DNA of 64,000 nt from Strongylocentrotus droebachiensis (Eukaryota > Echinodermata > Echinoidea > Camarodonta > Strongylocentrotidae): the NCBI GenBank assembly GCA_035222895.1, contig JAVYIG010000632.1, positions 124,001 to 188,000 on the forward strand. The letters run 5' to 3'. Shown here in pieces: positions 37,762-49,209 of the stretch. The notes beneath the pieces are model-generated. The model ran no database searches, was not told where the DNA came from, and saw nothing but the letters and a program-made list of their open reading frames with translations. Both the position numbers and the translations under genes were made by a program. Every line of letters begins with the position of its first letter. Within the stretch, counting starts at the first letter, position 1.

Positions 37762-38393
37762 CTAGCAAGTGTCTTTCGGTTTGACTGACTTCTCTATCAT
37801 ATCACGTATCGAAATTCCTATTTCAACAAACACATCTTTGTTGGGAGAATTGTCTTTCTAGTCAGTCAATAAAAATGAAAATGATGATTTATTTCTTATT
37901 TCATGACTATCACCTGGTAATATGCTTCTAAACCCTCTTCAAAAGAACTTGAAGTTGACCGTCTTAGGAAACAAAATGAAATTCATACCAATAATTTCCA
38001 GTCATAAATTCTCGAGTCTACCGACTTTCCCCACAACTATTCAGAAACTTTCTCACTTCAAAAGGCAGACGGAAAATGAGGTAGAATGGTTATGTGTTTG
38101 ACGAGTGATTTATATATCCGTCTGATTTCTTCTGAATATTGACCTTCGTCGACTCGAGGAATGACGACTCAATAATTTCAAGCATTGTATTTTTTTCTTT
38201 TGATTGTCACTAAAGTATCCTTCAAGTACAACTTCACAGGGAATAGTGCGTAAGTATGAGGAACCGTTTTTTCATCCAAAATTTAAATTTGAACTAAATT
38301 CAATATTGCTAATTACTTGAAAACTCTCAATCTTTCATTTCTTTTTCTTTTGTGTACTCCTGTATTGAAGTTTTTTCTCGATCCCGTCACTAC

Positions 38394-38397
<4 letters not shown>

Positions 38398-38431
<34 letters not shown>
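38398..38431 (+). repeat. (CT)n microsatellite
   Basis: A clean CT dinucleotide block of about 34 bp. Confidence 0.9.
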
Positions 38432-38434
<3 letters not shown>

Positions 38435-38563
38435 TGCCTACATATCTGCCTACATATTTATAGCACTATGTATCCTTCTATTATCTATATCATTATAATT
38501 TTGATCAGTGATTGGTCAACATAACATCATGCGACCAAACATAACATTGCTATGATGCAACCG

Positions 38564-38620
38564 TGACGTCATCCATGGTATAGTGCACTATACCATGGCA
38601 CTATACCATGGATGACGTCA
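38564..38620. promoter_or_regulatory. Palindrome with a CRE (TGACGTCA) at each end
   Basis: Arms 38564-38585 and 38599-38620 are exact reverse complements. Each carries TGACGTCA at its outer end, the consensus palindrome bound by CREB/ATF proteins. The 13-nt spacer CACTATACCATGG repeats the arm sequence again. The region is followed by TATATATG. Whether any factor binds is unknown, and no gene start is visible nearby. It could equally be a small mobile foldback that happens to carry the motif. Confidence 0.4.
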
Positions 38621-38643
38621 TATATATGCGATCCTCACCCCAC

Positions 38644-38685
<42 letters not shown>

Positions 38686-38930
38686 TCTCTCGATGTCTCT
38701 CTCTGTCTCTGTCTCTCCATTTCTCTGTCTGCCTGTCTGTCCGTCTCTGTCTGTATGTCTCTCTCTCTCTCTCTCTCTCTCTCCCTCTCAATCTCTCTCT
38801 CGATTTCTCTCTCTGTCTCTCTCTGTCTCTGTCTCTCCATTTCTCTGTCTGTCTGTCCGTCTCTCTCTGTATGTCTCTCTCTCTCTCTCTCTCTTTATCT
38901 GCGCGCGCGCGCACACACACACACATGCCT
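38644..38930 (+). repeat. (CT)n/(CTGT)n tract ending in GC and AC repeats
   Basis: CT and CTGTCTGT units occur in two similar blocks (about 38647-38780 and 38781-38892), as if duplicated. They are followed by (GC)n and (AC)n at 38901-38926. Confidence 0.88.
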
Positions 38931-40623
38931 TCATGTAGACATACATGCACCCCTCACTCACACACATCTCCTCCTCCATGTATCGTATCTTTCCTCCCTG
39001 TCATTATCATTATCATCCTTCAATATATTGTTTTGTTTTTTTTTTCTTCATTTTTACTTGAATTTTATACCATTCGACCTCTACAAGACGATCATGATTA
39101 TGGGCCTCCATCTATTTTCCAACCTCGGCCGTTAAGTTTATTTGAAAAGAAAATATCGGAAGGTCTCTCAAACATTTTCATTCATGGCATATTTTGAATA
39201 TATCAAATAAACCTGTGTGCTAATAAATTCCGATATATCATTCCCTCCAAAGAAATAAAAATGCCCTGTCTCCATCACAATGCAGTGTACAAATTCATAG
39301 ATTTCTTATTGGATAGTTGTCGGAATGTGTCCTCAATGATTATTACTGCTTTTACTCAAATCACTCTGCAGTCATGGTTGCATTTCCTTATGATGAACAC
39401 AGCCTTGATGAAGGCTATTACTATTTATTTCAGATTAAGAATATCATTACAGATGATACTGCCAGCAATTCATACAAAGATATTCTGATTTTGAACCGCT
39501 CACGAATTATCGTCATCACCATGTTAACAGAACTGTAATCAAAAGTTATTAAGCCATTCTAACTACACAAAATAAGAAGCAAAATTAATGACAAGGAGAA
39601 ACACGCCTTCGTTCAAAACTTCGTGACACTGTGGAGAAACGAACTGATTCGCAAAAATTGATGTTAAAACTTAAAACATTCCACGTTGGAGTCAGAAATT
39701 GAGTTTTAGCTGGCGTGTAACTATTATGACAACACATCGAAACAAAGATACGCACACTAATGTCAAGTTTACAAGGTAAGTCAATATTGAAGAAAACGAA
39801 AGTAATAAAAGAATAGAAATGTAAATACTCTTTTCTCGTGCGTTTTGTTGATCAGAAATACTTCTTTCTGCTCGATACGAGGCAGAACAAGTGATCGACT
39901 CAGGAGTTGAAGTTAGTCAAATATTTGCCTCCCCATTGTGACGTTGTCATTGAGATGACGATGGGTCTGTGTGTCTTGTATGATGTAAATACCAGTGCGA
40001 CGGATATTTATGTGCTTTGTGGTTATTTGTTGAGATGTCTTGAGATTGATTCTCTGGTTGCTTTTCCCACGGGGCTGAATGAAGAAGGATGTTTGCAGAG
40101 ATATTTTAGTCTACATTTCATTTCTCATAATATTTGACAAACATTCATCAGGCGCCATCTTGTTTTGTTTTTTTCTGATTCGTCTGGATGTACTTGTATT
40201 TGTAGCGGTGAAAATGTTCACAAAAATAACACAGAGTGAAAATTGCAGGGTCAGAGATTCGTTTTCTGAAGGGGGTAGAAGCGTACCCCATTAAAAATTG
40301 CGGCAAAATAGTTAACTATATAAGAAAAATGGAATGGTTCGCTATTCCAAAATGAAAGACCTTATTAATTGTTCGGTTGCTACGCTCACTCACAAATTAT
40401 TATTTATAAACTCTGGATGCATTTTTCTTTCCTAGCGCAGATTAAATCGTTCGATCATAATTTGGAATGACAAACCTGATGTACAAGTTGCAATTTGTCT
40501 TGCAAGGAAATTAAAGACCATTGATTCCTTTTTTTCAGAACACAATCTGCATTTCGTCTACATTCAGGACGATTGCGTTTGATGTTATAGCATTTATTTG
40601 AAAGGCATTGTCAGTATTACATT
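38931..40623. other. Unique sequence, no gene seen
   Basis: Short frames only, none recognised. Confidence 0.55.
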
Positions 40624-40990
40624 TTAAAGCTAATACAAGGTTTTGGTATGGGGTCACGAATTTGGTTCAAATGATCATATTGGAAGCATATGTGATCTTA
40701 CAATATTCAGTGATCGTGGTCGCGGTTGAAGCGATCATGAAATGGTAAATGATAAAACTCTTTATGTTGTATAGCTCCCTCTCAAGAGTGATATCACTTT
40801 AGCTTTAACACAATGTGTCTTGAGTACAATTTGTATTATTCAATTCGCTCGAAAGCAGAAGACTTTGTTTTGGGGGCTAAATTTTCTAGTGCTTATAATA
40901 CATCCACAGGGGCATCCAATATATCAAAATTTTATAGAATTACTATCCATCAATTTTTCAAAATTTCCCAAAACTTTGCATTACCTTTAA
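40624..40990. mobile_element. TTAA-flanked MITE, copy 1
   Basis: It begins TTAA at 40624 followed by AGCTAATACAAGGTTTTGG and ends with CCAAAACTTTGCATTACC-type sequence before TTAA (40987-40990). The two ends are inverted repeats. TTAA duplications are used by piggyBac and Kolobok elements. The internal sequence matches copy 2 at 51681 in the same orientation, including GAAGCATATGTGATC, TATAGCTCCCTCTCAAG and TACATCCACAGGGGCATCC. Confidence 0.65.
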
Positions 40991-41129
40991 CAAAACTATT
41001 GTTCGGTTTGACAATCAAAGACATGAAATACGAAATCATATACCTGTCACTGGAACTATACTAAAATGTTATCTATTACTCTTTCTACACCCTTCTCTTT
41101 AATAATACATTCCATCCCCTAATTCCCCC

Positions 41130-41233
41130 CTTCTCTATCTCTCTCTCTCTCTCTCTCTCCCTCTCTTTCTCTCTCTCTCTCTATCGCACTCTTCCCCCTC
41201 CCACCCACCTCTCTCTCTCTCTCTCTCTATCTC
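41130..41233 (+). repeat. (CT)n microsatellite
   Basis: Three CT blocks are separated by CCTC and CACTCTTCCC-type interruptions. Confidence 0.88.
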
Positions 41234-41866
41234 GCTGTCACGGTCACTGACATCGTGTCTACTCATCCATTATATCCTGCAAACATCAAACGCCACCCCG
41301 AGTATTAGATCAACAATCACAAGAAAAAGCATGAAAGGTGATGCTTGCTAGCTCTTTCCATTCCAAAGACTGTCTGACTGTATACATTTTTTTTTTTTAC
41401 TGTAGTGTTGAAACTGCTTTTGTCATGCTGTTCTTTGTTCTAAGCTAACTGATTGTACGGACATACTGAAAAACAGCTATGCTAAGCTGAAAGTGTGTTT
41501 TTTAATCACCGTATTTAAATAAATAAACAAACAAACAAATTAACGAATTTCGGGCGTATGGCAAGCCATTTTAACATTTTTTCCCATTTCGTGATATCAA
41601 AACATCAGAACTGAATTTGGGATATGAAGAATTCTTATTTGTCCAAAGCAACGTTAGTTATATATGAATAAAACGGAACGTAAATCGTATATAAATATAT
41701 CAAGAAAAAATGGCAAAATATGCTTTATTTCTGGAGAAGAGAATGAAAATATGAAAATATTTCATGGGATATACTAACCCCAGACAGTCGTGAATTTCGG
41801 TACCGTAATATGCACAGCCACAGGGGACATACGAATTTCTAACTTCATACCTAGACGGAGATAGCT

Positions 41867-41923
41867 GACCCTAACCTTAAACCTAACCTGAAACCTAATT
41901 GCTATTCTAGCCCTAACCCTAAT
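41867..41923 (-). repeat. Degenerate CCCTAA-like tract
   Basis: Several CCCTAA, CCTTAAACC and CCTAACC units are interrupted by non-matching bases. This is the third telomere-like tract in the window. Confidence 0.65.
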
Positions 41924-42332
41924 AGACCCCTTAGAAATGTCAGGTGACCTTATTTTTTTTAACCAAAGTTCAACACCCCGCCCCCCCAACCCTCCAAAAA
42001 AAAAAATCAGACACACGCTTCATTTTATGATGATAGTTTCCATGCCGTGAGGTCGCGTGGGTTATTTTCCCGCGCAAATCCCTTGTCGCGCGCGCGACTG
42101 ACCGTCTGACTGTCTTGATCATACTAGATTGACCTATAACCTCTTCTTATCTGACCTCTCGCTGAATCACTTCCAGATTTTCACGCAGCCTCAACCTATC
42201 TAAATAATAAATAGGGAGAAAAAAGGAATGTAATAACAAAGCATAAACAAATAGTTCGCCACCCTGCTTCCATTAGAGAGAGCGATCAATTCTCCCCTCT
42301 CTGAGGAAGGGTTGAAGAAGAAAGATGAGTGA

Positions 42333-42440
42333 GAGATAGTAAGAGAGATAGTAAGAGAGAGAGAGAGAGATAGAAAGAGAGAGAGTGGGAGAGAGAGAGA
42401 GAGAGAGAGATAGAGAGAGAGAGAGGATGGGGGGGGGGGT
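42333..42440 (+). repeat. (GA)n and G-run
   Basis: GA repeats with GATA interruptions end in a run of ten G. Confidence 0.88.
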
Positions 42441-42690
42441 TGAGGGCGTGAACCATGGAATTTGAGTGTACTAATAGACCACACACACGTGAAGAGGCGC
42501 AATAAGTATTACAAAAGTACCCTTTTTATACATCACCGGTTGATTTTTTTCCGAAACGAAAAAATACATATACAACGAAAGCATACGAAAAAAATAACAA
42601 CGGTTGAAAAAAGAACAACAACAACAAATGCCCAAGGATTGCCCAATACTGTTCGGGGGCTCTGCTCATTGGTTGTTGTCTTAAAGAAAT

Positions 42691-42712
42691 ACCCCCCCCC
42701 CCCCCAAAAAAA

Positions 42713-42757
<45 letters not shown>

Positions 42758-42758
42758 C
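42691..42758 (+). repeat. C-run, A-run, (TA)n cluster
   Basis: About 15 C, about 26 A and (TA)n in succession, the same order as at 12044. Confidence 0.9.
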
Positions 42759-42759
42759 A

Positions 42760-44170
42760 ACAAATGGGGAGTTATCGTTTTGTTTTTGTTATACTATTTT
42801 GTATTTTTTCTTTATTCATTTGGGAGTTTTCTTTACTTTTATTAGATTGTTTTTTTTTGTTGTTGTTGCTGGTGTTTCTTTCTCTTTATGGGGAGGGGAT
42901 CACTCCTTACGACTCTTTAAATTAAAGACCAGATATTTGTTTCGATCAGATTTGTACGTACTTTGCAGGGTTGCCACCCACAGGTTTTCCTCTTTGACTG
43001 AAACTAATGGACCTTTTCATTCTCTTTGATAAATCTTGTTTTCAAGATGAAAGTCGCGTTAGATCTTCACCCGAATCCACTGACACGCCTTGAGCCCTTC
43101 AAAGAGCCGCTCTTTTCTTCTCCTTGTTTACATCAACTTTAAAAGAAAACTGTTTCAATCGCGAATGAATTCAGCTCGGGTTGAATTGAGGGTGTCAGCG
43201 TCATAACCCCATGTGAGCTCGTCAGATTAGTCCCGTAATCCCCTCTTTAATTCCATTCACAAGAAGTTTATTGCTATTTTCTCTCATCATTGTTTGTCAA
43301 AGGTCGTCATTTCATAGTCTGTGGCTCCAAGCAGAAAGCAGGTTCTCTTTACTTTTAGTTTTATTCTTTACAGAGATTTGTTGTCCGATCAGTCTTATGG
43401 CGCGTGTGTTATAAATAACACTGGGTGTGAGCGAGGCGGCACCATGCCACAATAACGGTTGTCTTTCATTCTTGACTGTCTTCTCTGTTTTGAGATCTCT
43501 TTGTCGGTGGCTTCAAAGGTATTTTGTCACTTTTGAGACTATTCCCTGGAACAAAATGGGACCATATCCTCTAAAGAAGGACCAACAAAGTATGCCATTG
43601 CGATAAAACAACGAAAATCCGGCGTGTCATACTTCTGGCTGAGGAGGATGAAGTATAAAACTCCTCAACATGTAACGTTCATTAACGTGCTAAGTGCTTT
43701 CGTTGTTTGTTTATTCTTTATTTTAAAGCCTAATGATTTCTGAAAATTGGAGAGAATTCTAGCGGGAAGAAGCAACAATCCGCATTTTGCACCTAAAAAT
43801 GCAATACAATGATTGCTGTACACTAGTAATGACTATATAAACAGCGAGAGAAGGTCAGAATGCATATTGAATCTGAAGAAATACACGAGTTGGGGGAAAT
43901 TGTATATTTTCGTGGTAGATTGCTTATTGATCAAAAAATTTAATTTAAAAAACAAAACAAAGAAGTGTAAAGAATTATGTGGTGGAAGACTGCTTTTTAT
44001 CAGAATTCCAGGGATAGAATACACAAATTAAACGTGCATTTCATTCCACAAAGGCATTCTCGTTTGAGATAAATTGAGTATTGTTTCAATGCGTAAAACT
44101 ACATCGTTTACTCTTTTGAAATAGACATATCTTAATTATTATTTTGTCTCTGTATGTAACTTGCAGATGA
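42760..44170. other. Unique sequence, no gene seen
   Basis: The stretch 43030-43520 is GC-balanced and free of repeats, which makes it a candidate for conserved non-coding DNA. No frame supports an exon. Confidence 0.45.
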
Positions 44171-44181
44171 AGGGTTAGTAA

Positions 44182-44368
44182 CAGGCGCGGACGCAGGATT
44201 TTTTCAAGGGGGGGGGGGGGGTTTTAACATTTATAAATCGGGCCGAAAATTTCGCAACAACTCAGCCAGCCGCTGAATAAGCGGGGGGGGGGGGGGGGTA
44301 AGAGGACACTTTTTTTTTTTTTTTTGGTCCCCAAAAAATCGCAACGACTCAGCCGACCGCTGAATAAG

Positions 44369-44402
<34 letters not shown>

Positions 44403-44495
44403 GAGAGGACATTTTTTTTTTTTTTTTTTTTTTTTGGCGGCCCAAGGGGGGGGTTTAAACCCCCTAAACCCCCCCCCCCCGTAGATCCGCGCCTG
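44182..44495. mobile_element. Short hAT-like element with 5-bp target duplication
   Basis: The left end CAGGCGCGGACGCAGG and the right end (reverse complement CAGGCGCGGATCTACG) are inverted repeats. They are flanked by AGTAA at 44177-44181 and 44496-44500. The inside is mostly two direct copies of a roughly 100-bp segment (CAACAACTCAGCCAGCCGCT near 44257, CAACGACTCAGCCGACCGCT near 44342), each followed by a long G run and a long T run. No coding capacity is visible. The ends match the element at 53423-53684. Confidence 0.7.
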
Positions 44496-44846
44496 AGTAA
44501 GTTAAGAACTAACTTCATTTATTTAAGATGACCCGATTCCGACCCGATAACTCCTTTCCGTACCTTCTTTAAGCCTCCGGTGATGACTCTTTATAGCTTT
44601 TACATTGATATGAAGCGACACTTTAACGACCATTTTTCAACCCGAGTGCATCACAAAAAATAAAACCCCGAATGAATTAACATTTTAATCTTCTTTTCTC
44701 AACAATACCTGAAAGCATTCGTCCGTCTAAAAGCAACCAAATCACACATTAATTAGACACCCAACCAAAGAAAAGGGGTTGTGTTGGGGCATGGTTTTGG
44801 TTATGGGGGTGAATGACTTCTTATTAAAGGGATTGGGTAACTTTGC

Positions 44847-45216
44847 CTCTGATTCTAAACAAAATCCTGGATTTAGCTCATGCTGCAATCATAATTTTAA
44901 ACCTTAAGGTCGGAAATGGATCCCATGACTTTAACAAGTAAATCGCATGTTTGATTATCAAGATATTTATGCTTGGAATTCGAAATTTCGAAAACCGCTT
45001 TCCCAACGGCTTTTATAATACTACAGTCTTTTCGGGAAAATTAGTATGGTAAAACCGGTCACTCAAAGATTTTTACTTTTTTGAATCACCTCGTGATATT
45101 TTTGAAGCGCGATCTTTTGTTTGTAGGGCTTCAATACTACACCATATCACAGACACTGATAATAGGGCCATGCATCTCAGCTTTGTAAAAACTGGAAACA
45201 TTGTTAAACGATACCT
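44847..45216 (+). repeat. Dispersed repeat R1, copy 2
   Basis: This is the second copy of the block at 21036-21380, in the same orientation, with small indels. Directly upstream is TTAAAGGGATTGGGTAACTT, which resembles a TTAA-type terminus, but no partner end is found downstream. Copy 1 lacks this upstream part, so the shared block may be the inner piece of a larger element. Confidence 0.7.
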
Positions 45217-48200
45217 TAGACAGCAAAACCGCAGATAATTATGTTGGTTTGAAAAGTAACGCTAAATCGGCAACATGTCCTCTTGGACCTGTGGTATCAA
45301 TAGCAATCCACTGATGTTTGGAAATTCTAATAATTTATTTATTTAAGCATTTTCATATTAATTTTGTTGATTGGTATGAAGTCATATCAAATAGATAGTC
45401 ACATTTCCTCTTCTCCAAATTCAGAACTGTACACCACATCAGAGGGAGATATGAAACTGTTATACTGATCTAAAAATCAAAGTGCGAAAATATCACTTTC
45501 TCAAAAATCAAAACACCAATATACTAATCAGATTGAAGATACATGAATTCCAGTATGATATTGACATATTAAATTATTGTTTCAATTGGGGCATGTTATA
45601 GTGATTATTCCCATTTCTTGGTTTTTTTATTTGTTACTGTATTTGTTACTGTATGTTACTGTTTTTGCGACCCTGCCTCTTGCCAGTCGACGAGGATTTA
45701 TTTTTTGTCTGACAGAGGACCTGGGTAATTTAAATGTACCTCAACTTACTTTTTTCCCGAAATAAAGATGACTTATATATGCATGCAGTGTATTGTTATA
45801 ACGGCAAGAGGTGTGGGTAAGATGAAGAGGATATCGACTTAGATAGAAATATTACAATCCAATTTGTCTTCATTTATTTCGTCATGCACACGGTGCCGGT
45901 AGACTTCCTACAGACTACAACTGTCGATTTATTCGCGAAAAATATAAGACTTGACCTCAATTTTTTAATTTCGTTTCCCGCATATACGACCAAGAAAATA
46001 GAAAGTATTTGTTTTCGGCCTTGTTCCCTTTTAACAAGGATTATTAGCGTATGTTATGACACCAGCGCCAATCTCTCCTCCGCCCCTCTCCTGCCTCGGA
46101 TCACAGCTGAGAAAAGTGTGAAAAATGAGAATAAAATGGGTAACACCAAACTTCTTGGTAACACGTACGGCTCAAGCATACCTTAATTCTTAAAGCTGCG
46201 TTATACGATTGTTCAGCCGTTGTGAGAAGGATATAAGAAACTTTCATAAATGTAACAATTTTTCAAGATTTTGTATCTACCCCAAACGTAAAGTCATAGT
46301 AGGAGAAGTATACACAAATCAATATCAGCTAGATAAAATATTATATTTTATTCGTTTATTCTGTCTTCTTTATACAGGGTGGTTTCTTCACTACATGAAC
46401 ATTACTTTGCAAGAAAGCCCTGTAACTAAGTGACAAACTATTTGTCTTGGCTTTCGAACAGGGGGAGGGGCGGCATACACTGGCCCCGTCCTAGAATGGA
46501 TACGCCGTTTCTGACCTTTTTTTTGGGGGGGGGGCAAAGATCGAAAGTAGTTTACATAGATAAATAAGACAAAACCAACATTCTATTATTCAAACAAATA
46601 AAATCTTCAAGATTGTGTCCAAACGTCGTTTGATATGACAATATGCGAAATCTGAAACTTTTGTGTGTGTGTTTATATGTGCTATATTCAGAGTGCAAAT
46701 GATATCGAGGCCCTCTGATGTATAAGTAAGCCGAGAATGTCTGGAATGGTCAAATATACCTTTAACTTAGGAATTGCACCTGTGTTCAGTCGTGTTTTTT
46801 TTTTCTTTTTTTTTTCTTTAAATTAAAAAGGGGTGGGTATAGAACCTACCAAGGAAGACAATAAACGTGTTAGCTCTCACGCGCTGGATGATGAAGGAAA
46901 ACCTTAGGGTTACGAGAAAAAAAAAATAAGAAGACAGGACGTACCGCAAAGCTGACTGACAAACATTGACATACTGGGAAATAACTAAAGCAAAATTGGG
47001 GCAAAAGTCAGGACAATGTTATCACAGGTTTGTGTCATATTCGCACGAGTTTGTTCTTCGAAAAAACGATTGACGATATGATCCACGCCTTGGAAGATGT
47101 TGAAGAAAGGCTAGTCTTCTTTTCAAGACTTTGTTTGTTCTTTAGGCGCAAAAGGAAATGTTTCTGAATAGTGAAAGAAGATGCATCTCGATTAATCTGT
47201 TTGTAATATGTATGATTCTGTTTTTAATTCTGACATAATCGGAACACTTAATAAGGGGGCGTATCTTAGTTTACCCCCTTCGAGTTTCCATAAAATGACA
47301 TCTTAATTTCAATCTTAGAGTTTGAAACCGTAATGCAATTCGCATTTTGGGTTAATTTTGTTTGTACTGGGAGCGCTATGGTGTCTTCCATGGTAAGACT
47401 ACTTTCAAATTATAATTTCTTTACAACTTGACACTAAACTGCTAGGTTTAAACCCCGCTAAGCCTGAGACAATCGAGAACAAAGACGGGTTAAGATCTAG
47501 GTAATCAAAACCCTAGGATTACAATTCACCCTCACACCTATCTGTTTGAGGTGTAAACTGATTAGAACTAGGTCTACACGACTTGTACACAATACAGATC
47601 CGAAGACAATAAGGATTCCATGATGCTTTCATGTTCCGGCTGAAGGCTCGCCAAGATGATAGGGGGGGCAAGTCCATTGGAGAGGGGGTTATTACAAATT
47701 TACAATCCTATATGGAGGGTAATAGATTCATCTCCTGAGCAAAAGTGGCGGTGCAGCTTCAAAGGGAAGGTCAGATTTTGGTGTGGAGAGGAAAAGTTTG
47801 CAGTTTGAAGTGTTTCCAGGTGCGAGGCTTGACTTTTCGCCTTCTCCTCCCTGCAAAAGGCAGAGTAAAAGTGTGTGAGAATGAAATGAGCAATAATATT
47901 CTGACGTGTGTCGAGTACATCAGGTGCGCTACACAAATATTTAGGTAAACGTGATTTTAAAATTGAAAATCAATGTTACGTGGTTAGGCAAATACTTGCA
48001 CAAATCACGTTCAGAATGGATAGGAGGGTTAGAAGGGGGGGGGGGGTGATGAAGAAACGAAACGAGACCAGGGAAAGGGGCAGAGAAGGAGAGGGTGGAT
48101 GGGGGGGGGGGGAGGGTGTGGAGAGAAATTAGATGTAGCCGTATATAGTATAGTAGTACAATTCAATTACTCAAGATCATGGTTAGCTAAAAGTCATTTC

Positions 48201-48325
48201 ACACCAGTGGTTTGATGCATGTACATGTATAACCAAAACATTTGGTTATCAGAAAATGAGACCTGTCCTGTGTTTTCTTTGACAAGATTTGTGATTGACT
48301 AAATATGTTTTCAGAACCTTACTTA
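45217..48325. other. Unique sequence, no gene seen
   Basis: A 100-codon frame with an ATG at 45884 has no recognisable family. G runs at 46521-46533, 48035-48047 and 48100-48112 are homopolymers of the kind seen in the hAT-like elements, but no termini accompany them. Confidence 0.5.
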
Positions 48326-48327
48326 TA

Positions 48328-49207
48328 CAGTGCGTCCCAGAAAAAACGAAACCGAGAAGTGTCGATGTTTTATCATAACTTAATCACAACCATAATTAAT
48401 GAATGATACATATTTGGAAAGCTTAGAGTCTCCTCTTTCAGTTGATGCTACTCAGATGATGCATATTTCACGCATGAGTGATTAAAAGCAATTTGAAGGA
48501 AGGAAACCAAAAAGACATTTGGCGGGCGGTATCTGAATTTCGAAGAAAAATTCACATTTCTAGAAAGTTGAGTTTCTGCCCTTTCATATGACACCTCAAT
48601 CAGGAAAAATGAGCAAGGAATAATAAAGTTCTGTTTGTTTAAAGTAGCCCTTACATTTTCATAATTTTAACAAACGAATTAGTTTTCACTGGGTGCCTGC
48701 CGTAGCAAAAAGCAGATTTGACAAAAGACTTAACTCCGTTTCGTTGACAATCAGCCATGCATGAAGACTCTCGTCTACGGCTGATTGTCAACGAAACGGA
48801 GTTAAGTCTTTTGTTAATTACGTTTATTGATACGGCAGGCAGCCAGTGAAAACGAATTCGTTTAATAAAATTATGGAAATGCAAGCACTACTTTAAACAA
48901 ACAGAACTTTGTCATTCCTCGCTCATTTTTCCTGATTGAGGTGTCATATGAAAGGGCAGAAACTCAACTTTCTAGAAATGTTAATATTTCTTCGAAATTC
49001 AGATACCGCCCGCCAAATGTCTTTTTGGTTTCCTTCCTTCAAATTGCTTTAAATCACTCATGCGTGAAATATGCATCATCTGAGTAGCATCAACTGAAAG
49101 AGGAGACTCTAAGCTTTCCAAATATGTATCATTCATTAATTATGGTTGTGATTAAGTTATGATAAAACATCGACACTTCTCGGTTTCGTTTTTTCTGGGA
49201 CGCACTG
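48328..49207. mobile_element. Mariner-type foldback element, 880 bp
   Basis: The two arms, 48328-48756 and 48779-49207, are both 429 nt and inverted copies of each other, with only scattered mismatches and one diverged patch at about 48699-48716 versus its partner. They are separated by a 22-nt loop. The outermost sequence CAGTGCGTCCCAGAAAAAAC occurs at both ends, and TA flanks each end (48326-48327 and 49208-49209). TA duplications and CAGTGCGTCCC-type ends fit Tc1/mariner. No transposase frame is present; frames across the centre are by-products of the palindrome. Confidence 0.82.
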
Positions 49208-49209
49208 TA

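Noticed and set aside
48651-48884. 77-codon minus-strand frame across the foldback centre
   Set aside because: It results from the palindrome; no transposase motif is present.
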